NCBI GenBank assembly: GCA_039545275.1 | Contig: BCHS01000017.1 | Location: forward strand, 310,001 to 374,000 | Reading direction: 5' to 3' | Length of the DNA: 64,000 nucleotides | Source of the DNA: Pseudomicrostroma phylloplanum | Taxonomy: Eukaryota > Basidiomycota > Exobasidiomycetes > Microstromatales | Part shown: positions 48,801-58,314 of the stretch, piece by piece | Numbering within the stretch: position 1 is the first letter of the stretch | Layout of the letters: the number at the start of each line of letters is the position of its first letter | Position numbers and translations under genes: made by a program | Notes under the pieces: generated by a model | Seen by the model: the letters and a program-made list of their open reading frames with translations, nothing else | Told to the model about the DNA's origin: nothing | The model's database searches: none

Positions 48801-50181
48801 CGGTGCCAATGACGCCGCTGCTCTCAAGGCTGCCAATGTTGGATTCTCTATGGGTATTACGGGTACTGAAATCGCCAAGGAGGCTTCGGACATTATTCTC
48901 CTCGATGACCGATTCTCTAGCATCGTCACTGCCCTGATGTGGGGACGATGTGTGCGAGATGCCGTCAGGAAGTTCCTGCAGTTCCAGCTCAGTGTCAACG
49001 TCGGAGCTGTGGCAATCACCTTTATCACTGCCGTTGCCAGCACGGATGGTCATTCTGCCCTGGGTGCTGTTCAGCTGCTTTGGATCAACCTGATCATGGA
49101 CACGCTCGCCGCCCTTGCCCTGGCTACGGACCCTGCTACGCCCGCTCTCCTGCACCGAGCTCCAGAGCGTCCCAACAGCGCCCTGATCTCGACGCAGATG
49201 TGGCTGAACATCATCGGCCAAGCCATCTACCAGATGATCGTCGTCCTGGTCCTCAACTTCGCTGGTGTCAGTATTCTAGGTCTGGAGGCCGAATTGGACA
49301 ATGTCGCCGAGGTGCGCGTGTCTGCTCTGTGTTTCAACACCTACGTCTGGTGCCAGCTCTTCAACCAGATCAATGCCCGGCGTCTAGACCGTGGTTTCAA
49401 CGTCTTCGAGGGCTTCTTCAAGAACGCCTGGTTCATCGGCATCCTCGGTATCGAAGTCGGCGCTCAAGTCCTGATCATGTTCGTCGGCGGTGCAGCCTTC
49501 TCGGTGACTCGTCTGCCAGGAACCTACTGGGCCATCTCCATTGTCGCAGGAGCGATCAGTATGCCCCTCGCAGCGCTGATCAAGCTCTTGCCCACACCAT
49601 ACATCGACCGCAAGCTGATCAACCTCGGTCTGATGCCCGACCCGCACGCAGCGATCTACAATGGTCCCGACGTTAAAGACGCGCAGGAGAAGCTCCGCGG
49701 TCAGCACTGGACTGAGCCTAAGCTCGAGGGACTCGCAGACGAGTTGGACCTATACCCTTTTGCTCGTTCGGGAGGAACGAGGGGAAAGAGGTTGGGGATG
49801 CTCAAGAGCGGATGGAAGCACCCGATGCAGACGATGCGAGAGCAGCAGGAGCTGATGCGCTTGAGGCGACAGGTGCAGGCGCAGCGAGAGGCGGAGCAGA
49901 GCAGCAAGCGGCATGTCGGTCCCTCTTCCTCGACTTCGGCTTCCCAAGGAGGAGGAGCGTCGTCTGGAGGTGTGCAGACCTCCTGGGGCAGCCAGAGTCA
50001 GGCATCCCGCTTCGGTGTACTCATGCCCGGTCTGAGCATCGCGGGCGTTGCTGGAGCATGGAGGCCACAGGAGGCAACGCCCAATGGCGCACCGCGGCGC
50101 ACCGCTACATTGGCCGACCCTGCAGGCGGGGAGCCACCTGCCGACGCATGGAGGTTGGTTAAGAGGGGGACGAACCTCTAG
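45865..50181 (+). CDS. PMC1: P-type Ca2+-ATPase, vacuolar PMC1 type
   Basis: Pumps Ca2+ from the cytosol, most likely into the vacuole. A single exon of 1,438 residues. After an Ala/Ser-rich start there is an N-terminal regulatory region, two membrane spans, and the actuator loop with TGESDLI. Membrane span 4 has the ion-binding motif VAVPEGLPLAV. The phosphorylation site is CTDKTGTLT with Asp586. The nucleotide domain has KGASE and VTGDN, and the hinge TGDGANDAAALK. A set of C-terminal spans follows, with VQLLWINLIMDTLAALALA. The PEGL motif and NL-IMD span place it with PMCA-type pumps (PMC1) rather than SERCA. The last about 150 residues are a low-complexity Ser/Gly tail after a Gln/Arg-rich helix (MREQQELMRLRRQ). 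It lacks the textbook animal calmodulin site as far as I can see. Confidence 0.95.
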   Translation: MASHNAAAAPLGPPPPLAGTSSSSGQAASHSPIASTSSASGHNAEQNRRYTPLSEARDVSQLNASSSAAPSSTAASKEKPPHTTLTAPAAAKHPSEKAAEKPSFWSKFKFGGGGRAARVNAATKAHELEIERQANADPAPFRYRPYNLGELVDPKSVEQLKKIGGVHALISGLGTHPEKGLDLPTKVDASSGSKAQDIETGTGNSSPDYYVYAGKPSDVPAPIIAPRDERERVYGRNVLPVKKAKPLWLMMWHALADKILIILLIAAVVSLALGFYTDFGAPPEYTPCANPEPGQTGCRAAPVDWVEGLAILIAVAVVVSVGSINDYGKERQMQKLNAQKNERDVRVIRRGSPALMSVHDVQVGDVLQIEPGEIIPADGVFLRGHNVKCDESGATGESDLIRKATYEECLADWEANQKSLEATGQSGAPAKSPKRDPFLISGSRVQEGVGEYLVTSVGVTSFNGKLMMSLHGESEDTPLQAKLNHLAGVIAKLATTAGFTLFVVLFIRFLAQLPGSPLTADEKGQRFISVLILAVTVIVVAVPEGLPLAVTLALAFATKRMAKQNLLVRLLGSCETMGACQVICTDKTGTLTLNSMSVVAGSAGIHCKFVADLEEHEHRVMSGKEEQAAASTGEDYSIDQMTLGERVQGPLRELWNDSIAINSTAFEEHKEDEEAAKAKAGSPMAKIKAALGIKAKKAPVKTGAAGKPLTAFVGSKTETALLQFAKDLGWEDYRNRRKVVETIESYPFSSERKAMAVVVKKPDGGARIYVKGASEVISALCANVVNMPGAGHNGPVSEIETSQITAEDRDNIERTIMFYASQSLRTLSLAYKDFEQWPPAGATFVTQQGDDNDGAQEVDYFSIAKELNLLSIVAIEDPLRPHVRQAVADAATAGLRTIMVTGDNSLTAKSIAIQCGIYDPAILPAQVIMEGPVFRKLNDEDLRTVVPHLAVLARCSPTDKQKLVNTLKGMGDIVAVTGDGANDAAALKAANVGFSMGITGTEIAKEASDIILLDDRFSSIVTALMWGRCVRDAVRKFLQFQLSVNVGAVAITFITAVASTDGHSALGAVQLLWINLIMDTLAALALATDPATPALLHRAPERPNSALISTQMWLNIIGQAIYQMIVVLVLNFAGVSILGLEAELDNVAEVRVSALCFNTYVWCQLFNQINARRLDRGFNVFEGFFKNAWFIGILGIEVGAQVLIMFVGGAAFSVTRLPGTYWAISIVAGAISMPLAALIKLLPTPYIDRKLINLGLMPDPHAAIYNGPDVKDAQEKLRGQHWTEPKLEGLADELDLYPFARSGGTRGKRLGMLKSGWKHPMQTMREQQELMRLRRQVQAQREAEQSSKRHVGPSSSTSASQGGGASSGGVQTSWGSQSQASRFGVLMPGLSIAGVAGAWRPQEATPNGAPRRTATLADPAGGEPPADAWRLVKRGTNL

Positions 50182-50784
50182 AGCGAGAGCGAGAGCCACG
50201 GCGAGGGCGAGAGCCAGCGGCGGAGGCTGCGTCCTGCTCTTTTTCTCTCTACTTTGATTCTCTAGTGCACTTGTTCATATCCCCCTTCCACAACGACGCT
50301 CCTTATACTTACTACTCCCTTCTCACAGTTACATACATACATACATATGACCCTCCACCCCTTTTTGTAGATAGCCACCCCATCTTTCCTTTTTTCACCC
50401 CACTTTTGTACATAGAGCGAAGTCGAACGAAGGTAGTCAAAATAGTCAAAAAAGTGTTACACAGTCGGCCTGTCATGTCATGCAGAACAAGCAACATCAT
50501 CGTGCAGTCGTGTACAGGGGTGTAATGATTGGCATTGGCAGTGGTTTGCGGTTTGCGGTTTGCATTGATTGTCTAGACAGAAGAGAGCAGAAACGCAGGC
50601 GGAGCAAGTGCGTATGTACAAGTAACGGACGCGAAGCGAGGAGAATCGAGGAAGGTAGAAAAAGTTCGAGATCGGAGCAGGGAGGGAGTGTACAAGTGAT
50701 CGGTAGTGACATTGTCCAGTGTCTAGTGTCCGGTATCCAGTGTCCAGTGTGCAATGTTCAGTGTCCAGCACTGCTACCGCTCGC
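50182..50784. repeat. Convergent 3' region with degenerate CCAGTGT repeats
   Basis: 603 bases of 3' flanks. An ACAT run lies at about 50332-50348. Degenerate copies of GTCCAGTGTC lie at about 50713-50769, directly before the stop of the GPI-type gene. No gene seen. Confidence 0.7.
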
Positions 50785-52152
50785 TCAGAGGACAAAGGCG
50801 CCCATCAGCAGTGCCGAGCCCGCGAGGGCGGCGCCGGTGAGCCATGAAGCGGACACGGCCGAGGCGCCCGAGGTGGCGGCCTTGACTACTGCGGCCGCGC
50901 TGCTGCTGCTCGAGGCCGAGCTCGAGGAGGCAGACGTGGTAGCAGCGACAGCGGCAGCGCCTGCTGCAGTCGCGGCGGTGGAGGAAGAGGTGACGGAGGC
51001 GGCAGAGGAGGACGACGAGGAGGCGCTGGTGGAGGTGTTTGTCGAGGTGGAGCTCTTCGACTTCCTCGACGACGACGAGGAGGAAGACGACTTCTTTGAG
51101 TTGCTAGAGGAGCCAGTCGCAGAGACCTTGGAAGCGCTTCCGCTCACGGGCGAAGAGACGGTCGCACAATTGGACGACGAAGGCTTGCTGCGAGCAGAGG
51201 GCGTGACGGGGTCTCCCTCTGTGAAGGTCCAGGTGGAAATGATTCCAGGAGCAAGTGCTACGTCACCCTCGCAGCTCTCGAAGACGTCCTTTTCGTACGA
51301 GGCGGGCATGATGAAGTCGCATCCCATCTCGTCGTAGATGTGAGTGCAGAGCATCTGAGAAATATAGTCTGTGCCCTTGCATCCACGGAAGCAGTAGGAA
51401 GTGGCAGAGATCTCCATCATCCACTCGTTGATCTGCTCGTGCGCGCCAGTAGTGCTCCAAGCAGTGGTGTAGACGAGACCGCCGATGGGGTTACCGTTGC
51501 CCGTGGCACCGTGAGGATCCAGCTCACCGCCCTCGTCGCCCTTTTTGATGTTGAGCTTGGTCAGGTCGCCCGTACCCGTGACCTGCAGGTAGGCGGGAGT
51601 GCTGACAAAGTGTACAGAGTGGAGAGCCCCATCGGGGATCTGGCGGGCGCCGTGGTCCTTGGTGCACCAGGCCACCTCGATCTCCTCAGTCACCGACACC
51701 TCTTGGCCTGAGGTAGGGGGGGCCCACAGACAAAAGTCCTCTGCCGAGTTGAGTAGGAGTGTCTGACACATGGAGCTGTCAGTGTTTGCTCCGGAACAGC
51801 GATTCGTGCCCGTCTGGCCAGTCTCGCTGGTGTCGGGCAAGTCCGAGTAGCTGAACTTGTGAATCGTCGTATCGTTCTTCTGCACCTCGTCCAGCCACCA
51901 GTTGTCGGTGATCACGGGCATAGGGGCGTCTGGCCCAAGCTCCTTGGGGTACTTGACACCGTCGATGGTTTGCCAGTGGATGCTTTCGGGGTCCTTGACC
52001 GTCTGTGTCGCACGAGCGGCCAGCGTGTGGACACGGTCCGGGGCATGGCGGCGGGCTGCCTTGGGTGCGCCGTGGGCACCGCCAGATGAAGCGAGCACAC
52101 TCGAGGCTGCGAGGGCTGTAAAGAGGAGAGGAATTGTGGCGGTTCGAGGCAT
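50785..52152 (-). CDS. Secreted GPI-anchor-type glycoprotein, macrophage-activating-glycoprotein-like
   Basis: A single-exon gene of 455 residues. It starts with a signal peptide (MPRTATIPLLFTALAASSVLA). A basic stretch (KAARRHAPDR) may be a Kex2-type processing site. The folded part (about 60-320) has many cysteines (RCSG, SMCQTLL, FCLWAPP, AWCTKDHG, YCFRGCKG, MLCTH, GCDF) and motifs such as IPDGALHSVHFVSTP. A Ser/Thr/Ala-rich stalk (about 330-430) follows. The end is a small-residue site and hydrophobic tail (SWLTGAALAGSALLMGAFVL), as in GPI proteins. The arrangement resembles basidiomycete proteins annotated as macrophage-activating glycoprotein; this name rests on my memory of the cysteine/FCLWAPP pattern and is uncertain. 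A cell-wall or surface role is likely. Confidence 0.75.
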   Translation of the reverse strand: MPRTATIPLLFTALAASSVLASSGGAHGAPKAARRHAPDRVHTLAARATQTVKDPESIHWQTIDGVKYPKELGPDAPMPVITDNWWLDEVQKNDTTIHKFSYSDLPDTSETGQTGTNRCSGANTDSSMCQTLLLNSAEDFCLWAPPTSGQEVSVTEEIEVAWCTKDHGARQIPDGALHSVHFVSTPAYLQVTGTGDLTKLNIKKGDEGGELDPHGATGNGNPIGGLVYTTAWSTTGAHEQINEWMMEISATSYCFRGCKGTDYISQMLCTHIYDEMGCDFIMPASYEKDVFESCEGDVALAPGIISTWTFTEGDPVTPSARSKPSSSNCATVSSPVSGSASKVSATGSSSNSKKSSSSSSSSRKSKSSTSTNTSTSASSSSSSAASVTSSSTAATAAGAAAVAATTSASSSSASSSSSAAAVVKAATSGASAVSASWLTGAALAGSALLMGAFVL

Positions 52153-52952
52153 CGTGGTGATGGAGACTGAAGCAGACGGAGGTAGTTTTCAACACTGTCA
52201 AAGCGTTTATGTTGGGGATGATAGAGAGTGTAGGTTGGCTGGCGAGCAGGAACGTCTAACAAAGTCAAGGAGGGTGAAACTTAAGTGATGGAACAACGAG
52301 GAGCAGCGAACGGGGAAGGGAACCAGGACGTCTAGATATGGAACAAGCGTAGTACGAAAAAGATCAACATCAACACAAAAGGGAAGGTGACATCTCTTCC
52401 GTCGCGGTGCCAACGCGTTCCCCCTTGCCGGTGTTGCTTGCCGAGTGCCGACGTCAAGGGCAAGCCACGATCACTGACAGCCAAGGCACTTCTGCCACTC
52501 TCGGGCAGATCGCCGGAAGCCGGTCGTGCCGGCTTCCATGCGCCACCGGCACAGCGCCGTTGATGCAGAATGCCACGGCGAAGAGGCCGAGATTAGAAAG
52601 TGCGGGGCGCATTCAATCCCCTATGCCGGGAACTGCTACAGTATTACGCCCATCTCGTTCTCATTCTGCCAGAAGCTGCTGTCGTGCATGGAATGTACAA
52701 AGTTCTCGCTTACAGCATGCCTCTGATCGGCAGAAATGATCTCCCTCTATGCATATGAAACGTGACAGCCGGGGGACCTTACACCACTACCGGGGAGAAA
52801 GAAGCCACAAGCGGGTGGAAGACATGGAGACAGCCGTGTTGGACTCATCAAGGTCGGCTTGCAAGAAGAACCAGCGTGTCTCGACAAATATTTGCCTCAG
52901 CTGGATCGAGGTCGGCGTTGGGTTGACTTGCGAGCACGTGGCTGCTCCCTGA
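52153..52952. other. Gap between the GPI-type gene and the F-box-like array
   Basis: 800 bases with the promoter of the GPI-type gene and the 3' flank of the first array gene. Short open frames on the plus strand (52407-52739, 52526-52726) have no start context, domain or splice support. Nothing else was seen. Confidence 0.45.
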
Positions 52953-54952
52953 TCAATTCTCATCATCGAACCTGAGCCATTCGTCCCGGTAGAAGTTGTG
53001 GCGGGAGCTAGGCAGCGCAAGAGTTTCTTCTTCCCAACGAGCTTGGATCGCTTCTAGCGCTTGCCTTCGCAAACAATTGCGCTGTGCATCGTAGTAGCCA
53101 GCTGGCCAGGCCCAATCAGTCTCCTCTCTGCCCTCAGATGGGAGACTTGCGGGCGAGTGTTGGCATGGGGTCATACTCGGATTGTTGTTCGATTCTGATC
53201 TTCGAAGAAGCTTTAGCCTCGGGTCTTGCTGCACCTCCTGCGTAGCTAGTGCTTCAAAGTCGTCCACATCGTCATCGTCTGCGATTATAGTGATCTCGAG
53301 GCGACCAGATCGTCTGATCGCCCCTGTACACGATGGGGGATCCAGCAGCGTCTCTACGACAGAAGTCAAACTGTGCAAAGGGAGCAGTATTGTCAGATGT
53401 CTGCATGAGCCATCTTGAGCCACAGACCGTGGCTGTACTCACTCAGCCAGGTCAAAAGGTCCCTCTTCCAGATCGTCTTCGTCTTCGTCTTGATCCAGCC
53501 GCCCTGTGTAAGGCGCCCACAGCCTCCACTCCACCTTTTTGAGAGAGGGAAGCTCCCCACACCAGCCTGCAATGTTTCTGGCCTCGCCTAGGTAGAGCAT
53601 GCTGCCTGTCCGATAGGAGAGGCGACATGATTGGCGTCAGTCAGGCACAACAACATCGAAAATTGGTCAGTGGGAACTCAAACTCCACCTGAGATGTGCA
53701 AAGTCGTCAAAGCTCTGAATTGGCCCTGCACACCAAAACAAAGAACCTTGTTCCAAAAGCCAGTCGGCGGGCCCAGTGATAGGATCTGGAGGTAGTCCGG
53801 CGCGGCTGCTGACGGTCTTTGGCCTACGACTGCTCTCTCCAGATAGCCTGTCACCCCGAGGGACCTGGCGTACGGCGTAGAAGCAAGGACGGCTCTCGTT
53901 GTCGCGAGCAAGCTGCCTATCGTGGGCTCAGCCGCTTGCGTGTCATCGAAGCTGGCGTTGCATACTCTTGAATGCCTTTCCCTGGTAGAGAAGACGTCCA
54001 AGGAGTCCGTGTGACTCAGGCTCTCGACAGTGATGTCACTGAGCATGTACGCATGCGTAAACAGCGGCCCCTCGACAAACAGGAGCTTAGCAGCTCCGGA
54101 GCGAAAGTATATCATCGGATGATCGAAATGATCGAAAGCCTCGTGCTCTCGAAGAGTGCTTCGTCTGTTGCCACCGAAGCCATCATTCCTATCCACAGCT
54201 CGAAGTGTGCAATCATGAGGGACCACGTCGTCAGAAATAACCACCGAATCTTGACTTCCTTGCGCTTGCATGGCACAGTCTTCCTTTAGACGCTGCTGAA
54301 AGAGATGGTCATCCAGCGCTTGCTGCACCTCCAAAAGCCGTAGATACCACTCATCAGGAGACAAGATTTCTCCCCAGAAGGACCGGTATTCTCGACTACT
54401 GGGGTCGATGCCCACAGCTTTGCCTGGCGGACCGACCGTTTGACAGGCCTTTTGAATGACCTTTGCAACGTCATTATCCAGCCAGAGAGTGCAATCGTTA
54501 TGCTGCTTAAAGGGCCAGAACACACCGGTTGGGATGCCGCGAGGCAGCTTGCCGAGGACGGTGATGGAAGAGCGCATACCGCTTCTCTGGAGATTCAGAG
54601 GCCACCAGCTCTTCGCCATTGGCGCAGCAGAGGTTTCGCCGATCCACAATGATTCGGCCAATCTCCCAAGGGCAGGCCGGAAGAGTACCGTACGAGCATA
54701 CAAGAGTAGATCGGATGGCTTGAAGATCCTGACGTGCGTGTAGAGACATGAGGCGGCATACTCGTTCATCCTCTTTGAAACCAGACTGATGGCGAGGACA
54801 GTCCGGTAATCGATTTCAGGAGGCGGAGCTGTACCTGTCGGATGCCTGCAAGCAAATCGCACTATCTGCTGGATGAGCTCCTCTGGTAATGTGGGCCGGT
54901 CGTGTTCTCTGTCCGGGGAGTCCATGGCTACCAGTGAGCTTTCGTCGCTCAT
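52953..54952 (-). CDS. F-box-like protein, array copy A
   Basis: First of five head-to-tail paralogues. Exons are 53689-54952, 53443-53605 and 52953-53370, with introns of 83 bases (phase 1) and 72 bases (phase 2), giving 614 residues from ATG 54952. An upstream in-frame ATG at 55090 would add 46 residues without conservation. An F-box-like stretch, LPEELIQQIVRFAC, lies near the start, as in substrate adaptors of SCF ubiquitin ligases. Shared family blocks follow: LYTHVRIFKPSDLLLYARTV, SLWIGETS, SWWPLNLQRSGMRSS, FDHPMIYF and SLGVTGYLERAVVG. Exon 2 holds LPSLKKVEWRLWAPYTG and an acidic run. Exon 3 ends IQARWEEETLALPSS. It is the most diverged copy. The SCF role is inference from the short F-box-like motif. 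Confidence 0.75.
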
Positions 54953-55592
54953 ACTTGGCCATCGACTAAGGAGCTTTGCAGCGCTTTTGGCATTCACGAC
55001 GCATGTATAGAGATTTTTGGAGGAAGTGGTATCGAAGTAGGTGGGTGAGCGATAGCACTGAAGATGTTCGTGCGGTGTGCAAGTGAGCAACTCGGCGCCA
55101 ATACTCTTCCCACTATAGCCCTCGCGCGCGCATGCATGGAGCTATAAGCAATGAAAGGGGCTATAGTCGTCATATCGGGACGGGATAAGGAGAAAGAGCT
55201 TTGCATCCGTATCCCAGAAGCATCTGCCAAAAAGCACTCAGTGTGCTCTTTGGCGATGGCTGGGTCAGTGTCACTCGGGAAGAATATCCAAATCGGGAGC
55301 TGGTGTTGGGAGGCCGACAAGTCTACAGTGGATCTTCTGTGGCCGTAGGAACAGGCTACAGATGGCCTCGTTAGTGAGGCCTTGAGACGGTCCGGACTTC
55401 AGACCATGAGCTGTACTGTGGCCATCATTTCGGAGCCAGCGGGCAAGTGGACACGTCAACTCCGTCATCTCAGCACTGACTTGAGGCGATACAATGGACG
55501 ACAGGCAGGAAGCGGGAAAGAGCCTATCAGTACATCCATTTCATGCAAAGTTACACTGGGGCAGACCCAGTCATTCCCACGCTAGCATGACC
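54953..55592. other. Gap between array copies A and B
   Basis: 640 bases holding the promoter of copy A and the 3' flank of copy B. The frame of copy A stays open upstream to an ATG at 55090, but this part is not conserved in other copies. No other gene was seen. Confidence 0.45.
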
Positions 55593-57606
55593 CTATGTGC
55601 GACCCATACCCTGACGTGGGAAGAGGCGTGGTGGGAAGAGCTGCACGTCGTCGCGCAGCACCTTCTCGAGGTCTTCCTTCCATTGCTTTTGCATCAGGCT
55701 CAAGGCTTGGTAATGGTATGGCTCGCGTCCCAGAAATGCTGGGCTAGCATACGCCCAATCAGTAAGGTCTACGCCTTCTTGTATCTGCTGCACCTCCAGC
55801 CGGTCATCATCTCGCAGATCGTTGTCGTACTTGTCCAAGAGGGCGATGTTATTGGCATCTGCCGAGACTAGAATGCGGAGTGTTTGCAGAGGTCCTGAGC
55901 CACCGGCGTAAGCTCGTGGGAGTGTAAGCAGTGTCCTGAGACCGGAGATTCTGACAAGATGACCTGGTTCTCAGCGCTCACACCGGCCATCGACACTTCC
56001 TGCATGTCTACACACTTACGGTAGAAAACCTTCCGTTTTCAAGTCATTTGGGGTCCAGAAGTTCCACCTGAGTGCGCCCAGCTTGAGTCCAAGCCGGGCA
56101 ATTCCTTCAATTTCCCAGTCGGACGTATCACCTGACGTCAAGGTGTACCGAGCGAGGCAATCAGCGCACTGTCTTCGTGGCTTACTGCCGCTCGAAATGC
56201 AACCACTCACTCTGGAGCTGAAGAATCTCTAGGCTCGGAAAGCGTGCATCGTGGATATCCAGATATCCGGAAGAGGGTTGTGGCATCGGTCCCAGTGCCA
56301 GCAACCTCAATGCGCTACGGGGAAGAACACTCAGGGTATCGGACAATGCACCTCGTGTATAACCCGTAACTGCAAGGCCTTTCAGTTGCGGCATTCGAAG
56401 GAGTATTATCGCGGCGGCCAGGAGGAGACCAGCGGTCGTAAATTTCGACATCCCAGAAGGTGTCGATTGCGAACGGACATCGTCAAGCACGTTCAAAGTC
56501 GAGTATCTTGGGAAACCGATAGTTCGCCTCGAGTGCTCTGACTCGAAATTGAATTTGTCTTCCTCGGCTGCCTTGGAAAATCGACCATCTTTGGAGCGCT
56601 CGTAAAGTACGGGATGGTCAAAGAGATCACAGGGACCGCGTCCCGGTCTTAGATCACTGCCACGCTCGTTCAAGAGCCACTTGCAAGGATCCGGCCAGTC
56701 CGTTTTGATGGTACAAGGTCCCACGACGCCGGAAAGCTCATCGTTCTTGGAGTCAGATCCGCACAGGGGAGCGGCATCTTGACCCTTGCGCCAATCGTAC
56801 ATGTACTCGTCGAGTAGCCATTGGACTTTGAATGCCTTAAGCCGCCACTCTTCTTCGTGAGGACAACGTCGCTCGTTGGGCACTCCTGAGCATAGCTCAC
56901 AGCTTTGAGGCCCTTGGATCGCAGCACCTAGACGTTGCCAAGCGCCTTTGATCACTTCGGCTACTGCAGCTTCAGCAGTCTTTTCAACGTTTGAAGTTTG
57001 CCCTTCCTCGTGCGGCACTGCGGCAGGCCACCACTTTCCACGGGCGACCTCTCGCGGTAGCTTCTCGGGATCTGTGAGCGACGACCTCATCGCGGAACGA
57101 TCAGCATTGAGGGGCCACCAGAAGGGCGACAACAAAGTCTCGGAGTCGGGACCTATCCATAGAGTCTTCGCCAGCTTGGCTAGCTTTGGTCGCCTCACGA
57201 TGGTGCGAGCATACAACATGAGTTGAGAGGGTCTTGTTAAGGTGACGCAGGTGTAGAGCAATGGTTGAGCGAGCCGATGCAGCGCTTTCGACCCAAGGGC
57301 GATGCGCAATGTGGTCTTCGCATCTGTGCAAGCCGCCGAAGTCAGCCCTGGCTGTATGCCACAAGCGAACGCAACAATGATCTCGATGATCTCCAGTGGC
57401 AAACGAGGCGTACGATCGGGAGCGTTGATGCCATGATCGATTACATCCAGTGCAGCTTGGGAGGAGGTCGTTGGTACATGAGAAGCGCCTGCGTCTGCAT
57501 CTGCGTTATCGTAGTCTTTGGCGTTAAGGCTGTTGTGCGCTTCGTGAGTAAGCAGCTCCCACCCGGGCCCATTGTTGAGGCCAGTGTGAGTCGGTCGTCG
57601 CAGCAT
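55593..57606 (-). CDS. F-box-like protein, array copy B
   Basis: The best preserved complete copy. Exons are 56211-57606, 56020-56131 and 55593-55950, with introns of 79 bases (phase 1) and 69 bases (phase 2), giving 621 residues. The start (MLRRPTHTGLNNGPGWELL) matches copies C and D in position. The F-box-like motif is LPLEIIEIIVAFACG. Family blocks are LLYTCVTLTRPSQLMLYART, LAKTLWIGPDSETLLSPFWW, ADRSAMRSSLTDPEKLPR, EEEWRLKAFKVQWLLDEY, WPDPCKWLL, CDLFDHPVLYERS and MPQLKGLAVTGYTRGAL. Exon 2 has LKLGALRWNFWTPNDL. Exon 3 ends LMQKQWKEDLEKVLRDDVQL. A Cys-pair motif (CELCSGVPNERRCPH) could bind metal. The second-intron acceptor was placed by matching copies C and D. Molecular role unknown beyond the F-box-like start. 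Confidence 0.8.
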
Positions 57607-58314
57607 CTGACATTGGGTGATACGATGAGGCCAAAAACAAGAACGTGAGAGCGGGAAGGTTTATGTGAGGGTGTATACTGCTGTGGAAAGGAAGGGGCAG
57701 GTGGTCAACGATATCCCGCAGAGCTGCTGTCTAATTGATACTTCACATCCGGGACCTCGTTTGTTCCCGACGCGCCGAGGCAGCAACAGCGCGGGCAAGG
57801 AAACGCCCTTTGCGCTACAGCAATGCTCAAAAGCCGCTTCCGCCTCCGGGGAGACTTGTAATCCTGACCGAGAGTTCATAGACGTTCACCATACTTCCTG
57901 AAGAGGGGACAGGGACAGGTCTCCTCCTTGATCAGGTCGAGAGTAGGTCTCTTCAGTGCCTCTAAGGGATCGATTGGTAGGACTGACGGGCCAGGCAGCA
58001 AGCAAGCAGATCGAGCGGCGGAGCATCGATAAGCTATTGTGCAACGAGATGACGTGCAACAAGGCTCTGTGTGCTCCTGACCTATAAGTGGGCAACGGGC
58101 TCAAGCTGCTGTCTCAGGCAGTGCGGCCTCACAGCGGTCGACTTCAAGGTTTCCGAGCTAGCATACAAGTCAAGAAGTCAAATTTCGTCACCGCAGCACA
58201 CAGTCGAGGTAGCACAATGAGAAACAGACAAAGAAGTGAAAAGCGCATTTGAAATGCGCTCGTTTGCTGAGGTACAGCAACAGGCAATGTAGCTTGGCGG
58301 CGCTAGCACAGGCC
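57607..58314. other. Gap between copies B and C, with duplicated flank
   Basis: 708 bases. The stretch at about 57775-57855 (CGAGGCAGCAAC... AGCCGCTTCCG) is similar to 60491-60577 upstream of copy C, so the promoter was duplicated with the gene. The stretch just after the copy C stop (about 58181-58240) resembles that after copy D (about 60713-60750). Confidence 0.6.

Noticed and set aside
47179..49221. 680-codon open frame on the minus strand inside the Ca2+-ATPase gene
   Set aside because: It is fully antisense to a strongly conserved P-type ATPase, has no recognisable domain, and such frames arise from biased third positions in GC-rich genes.
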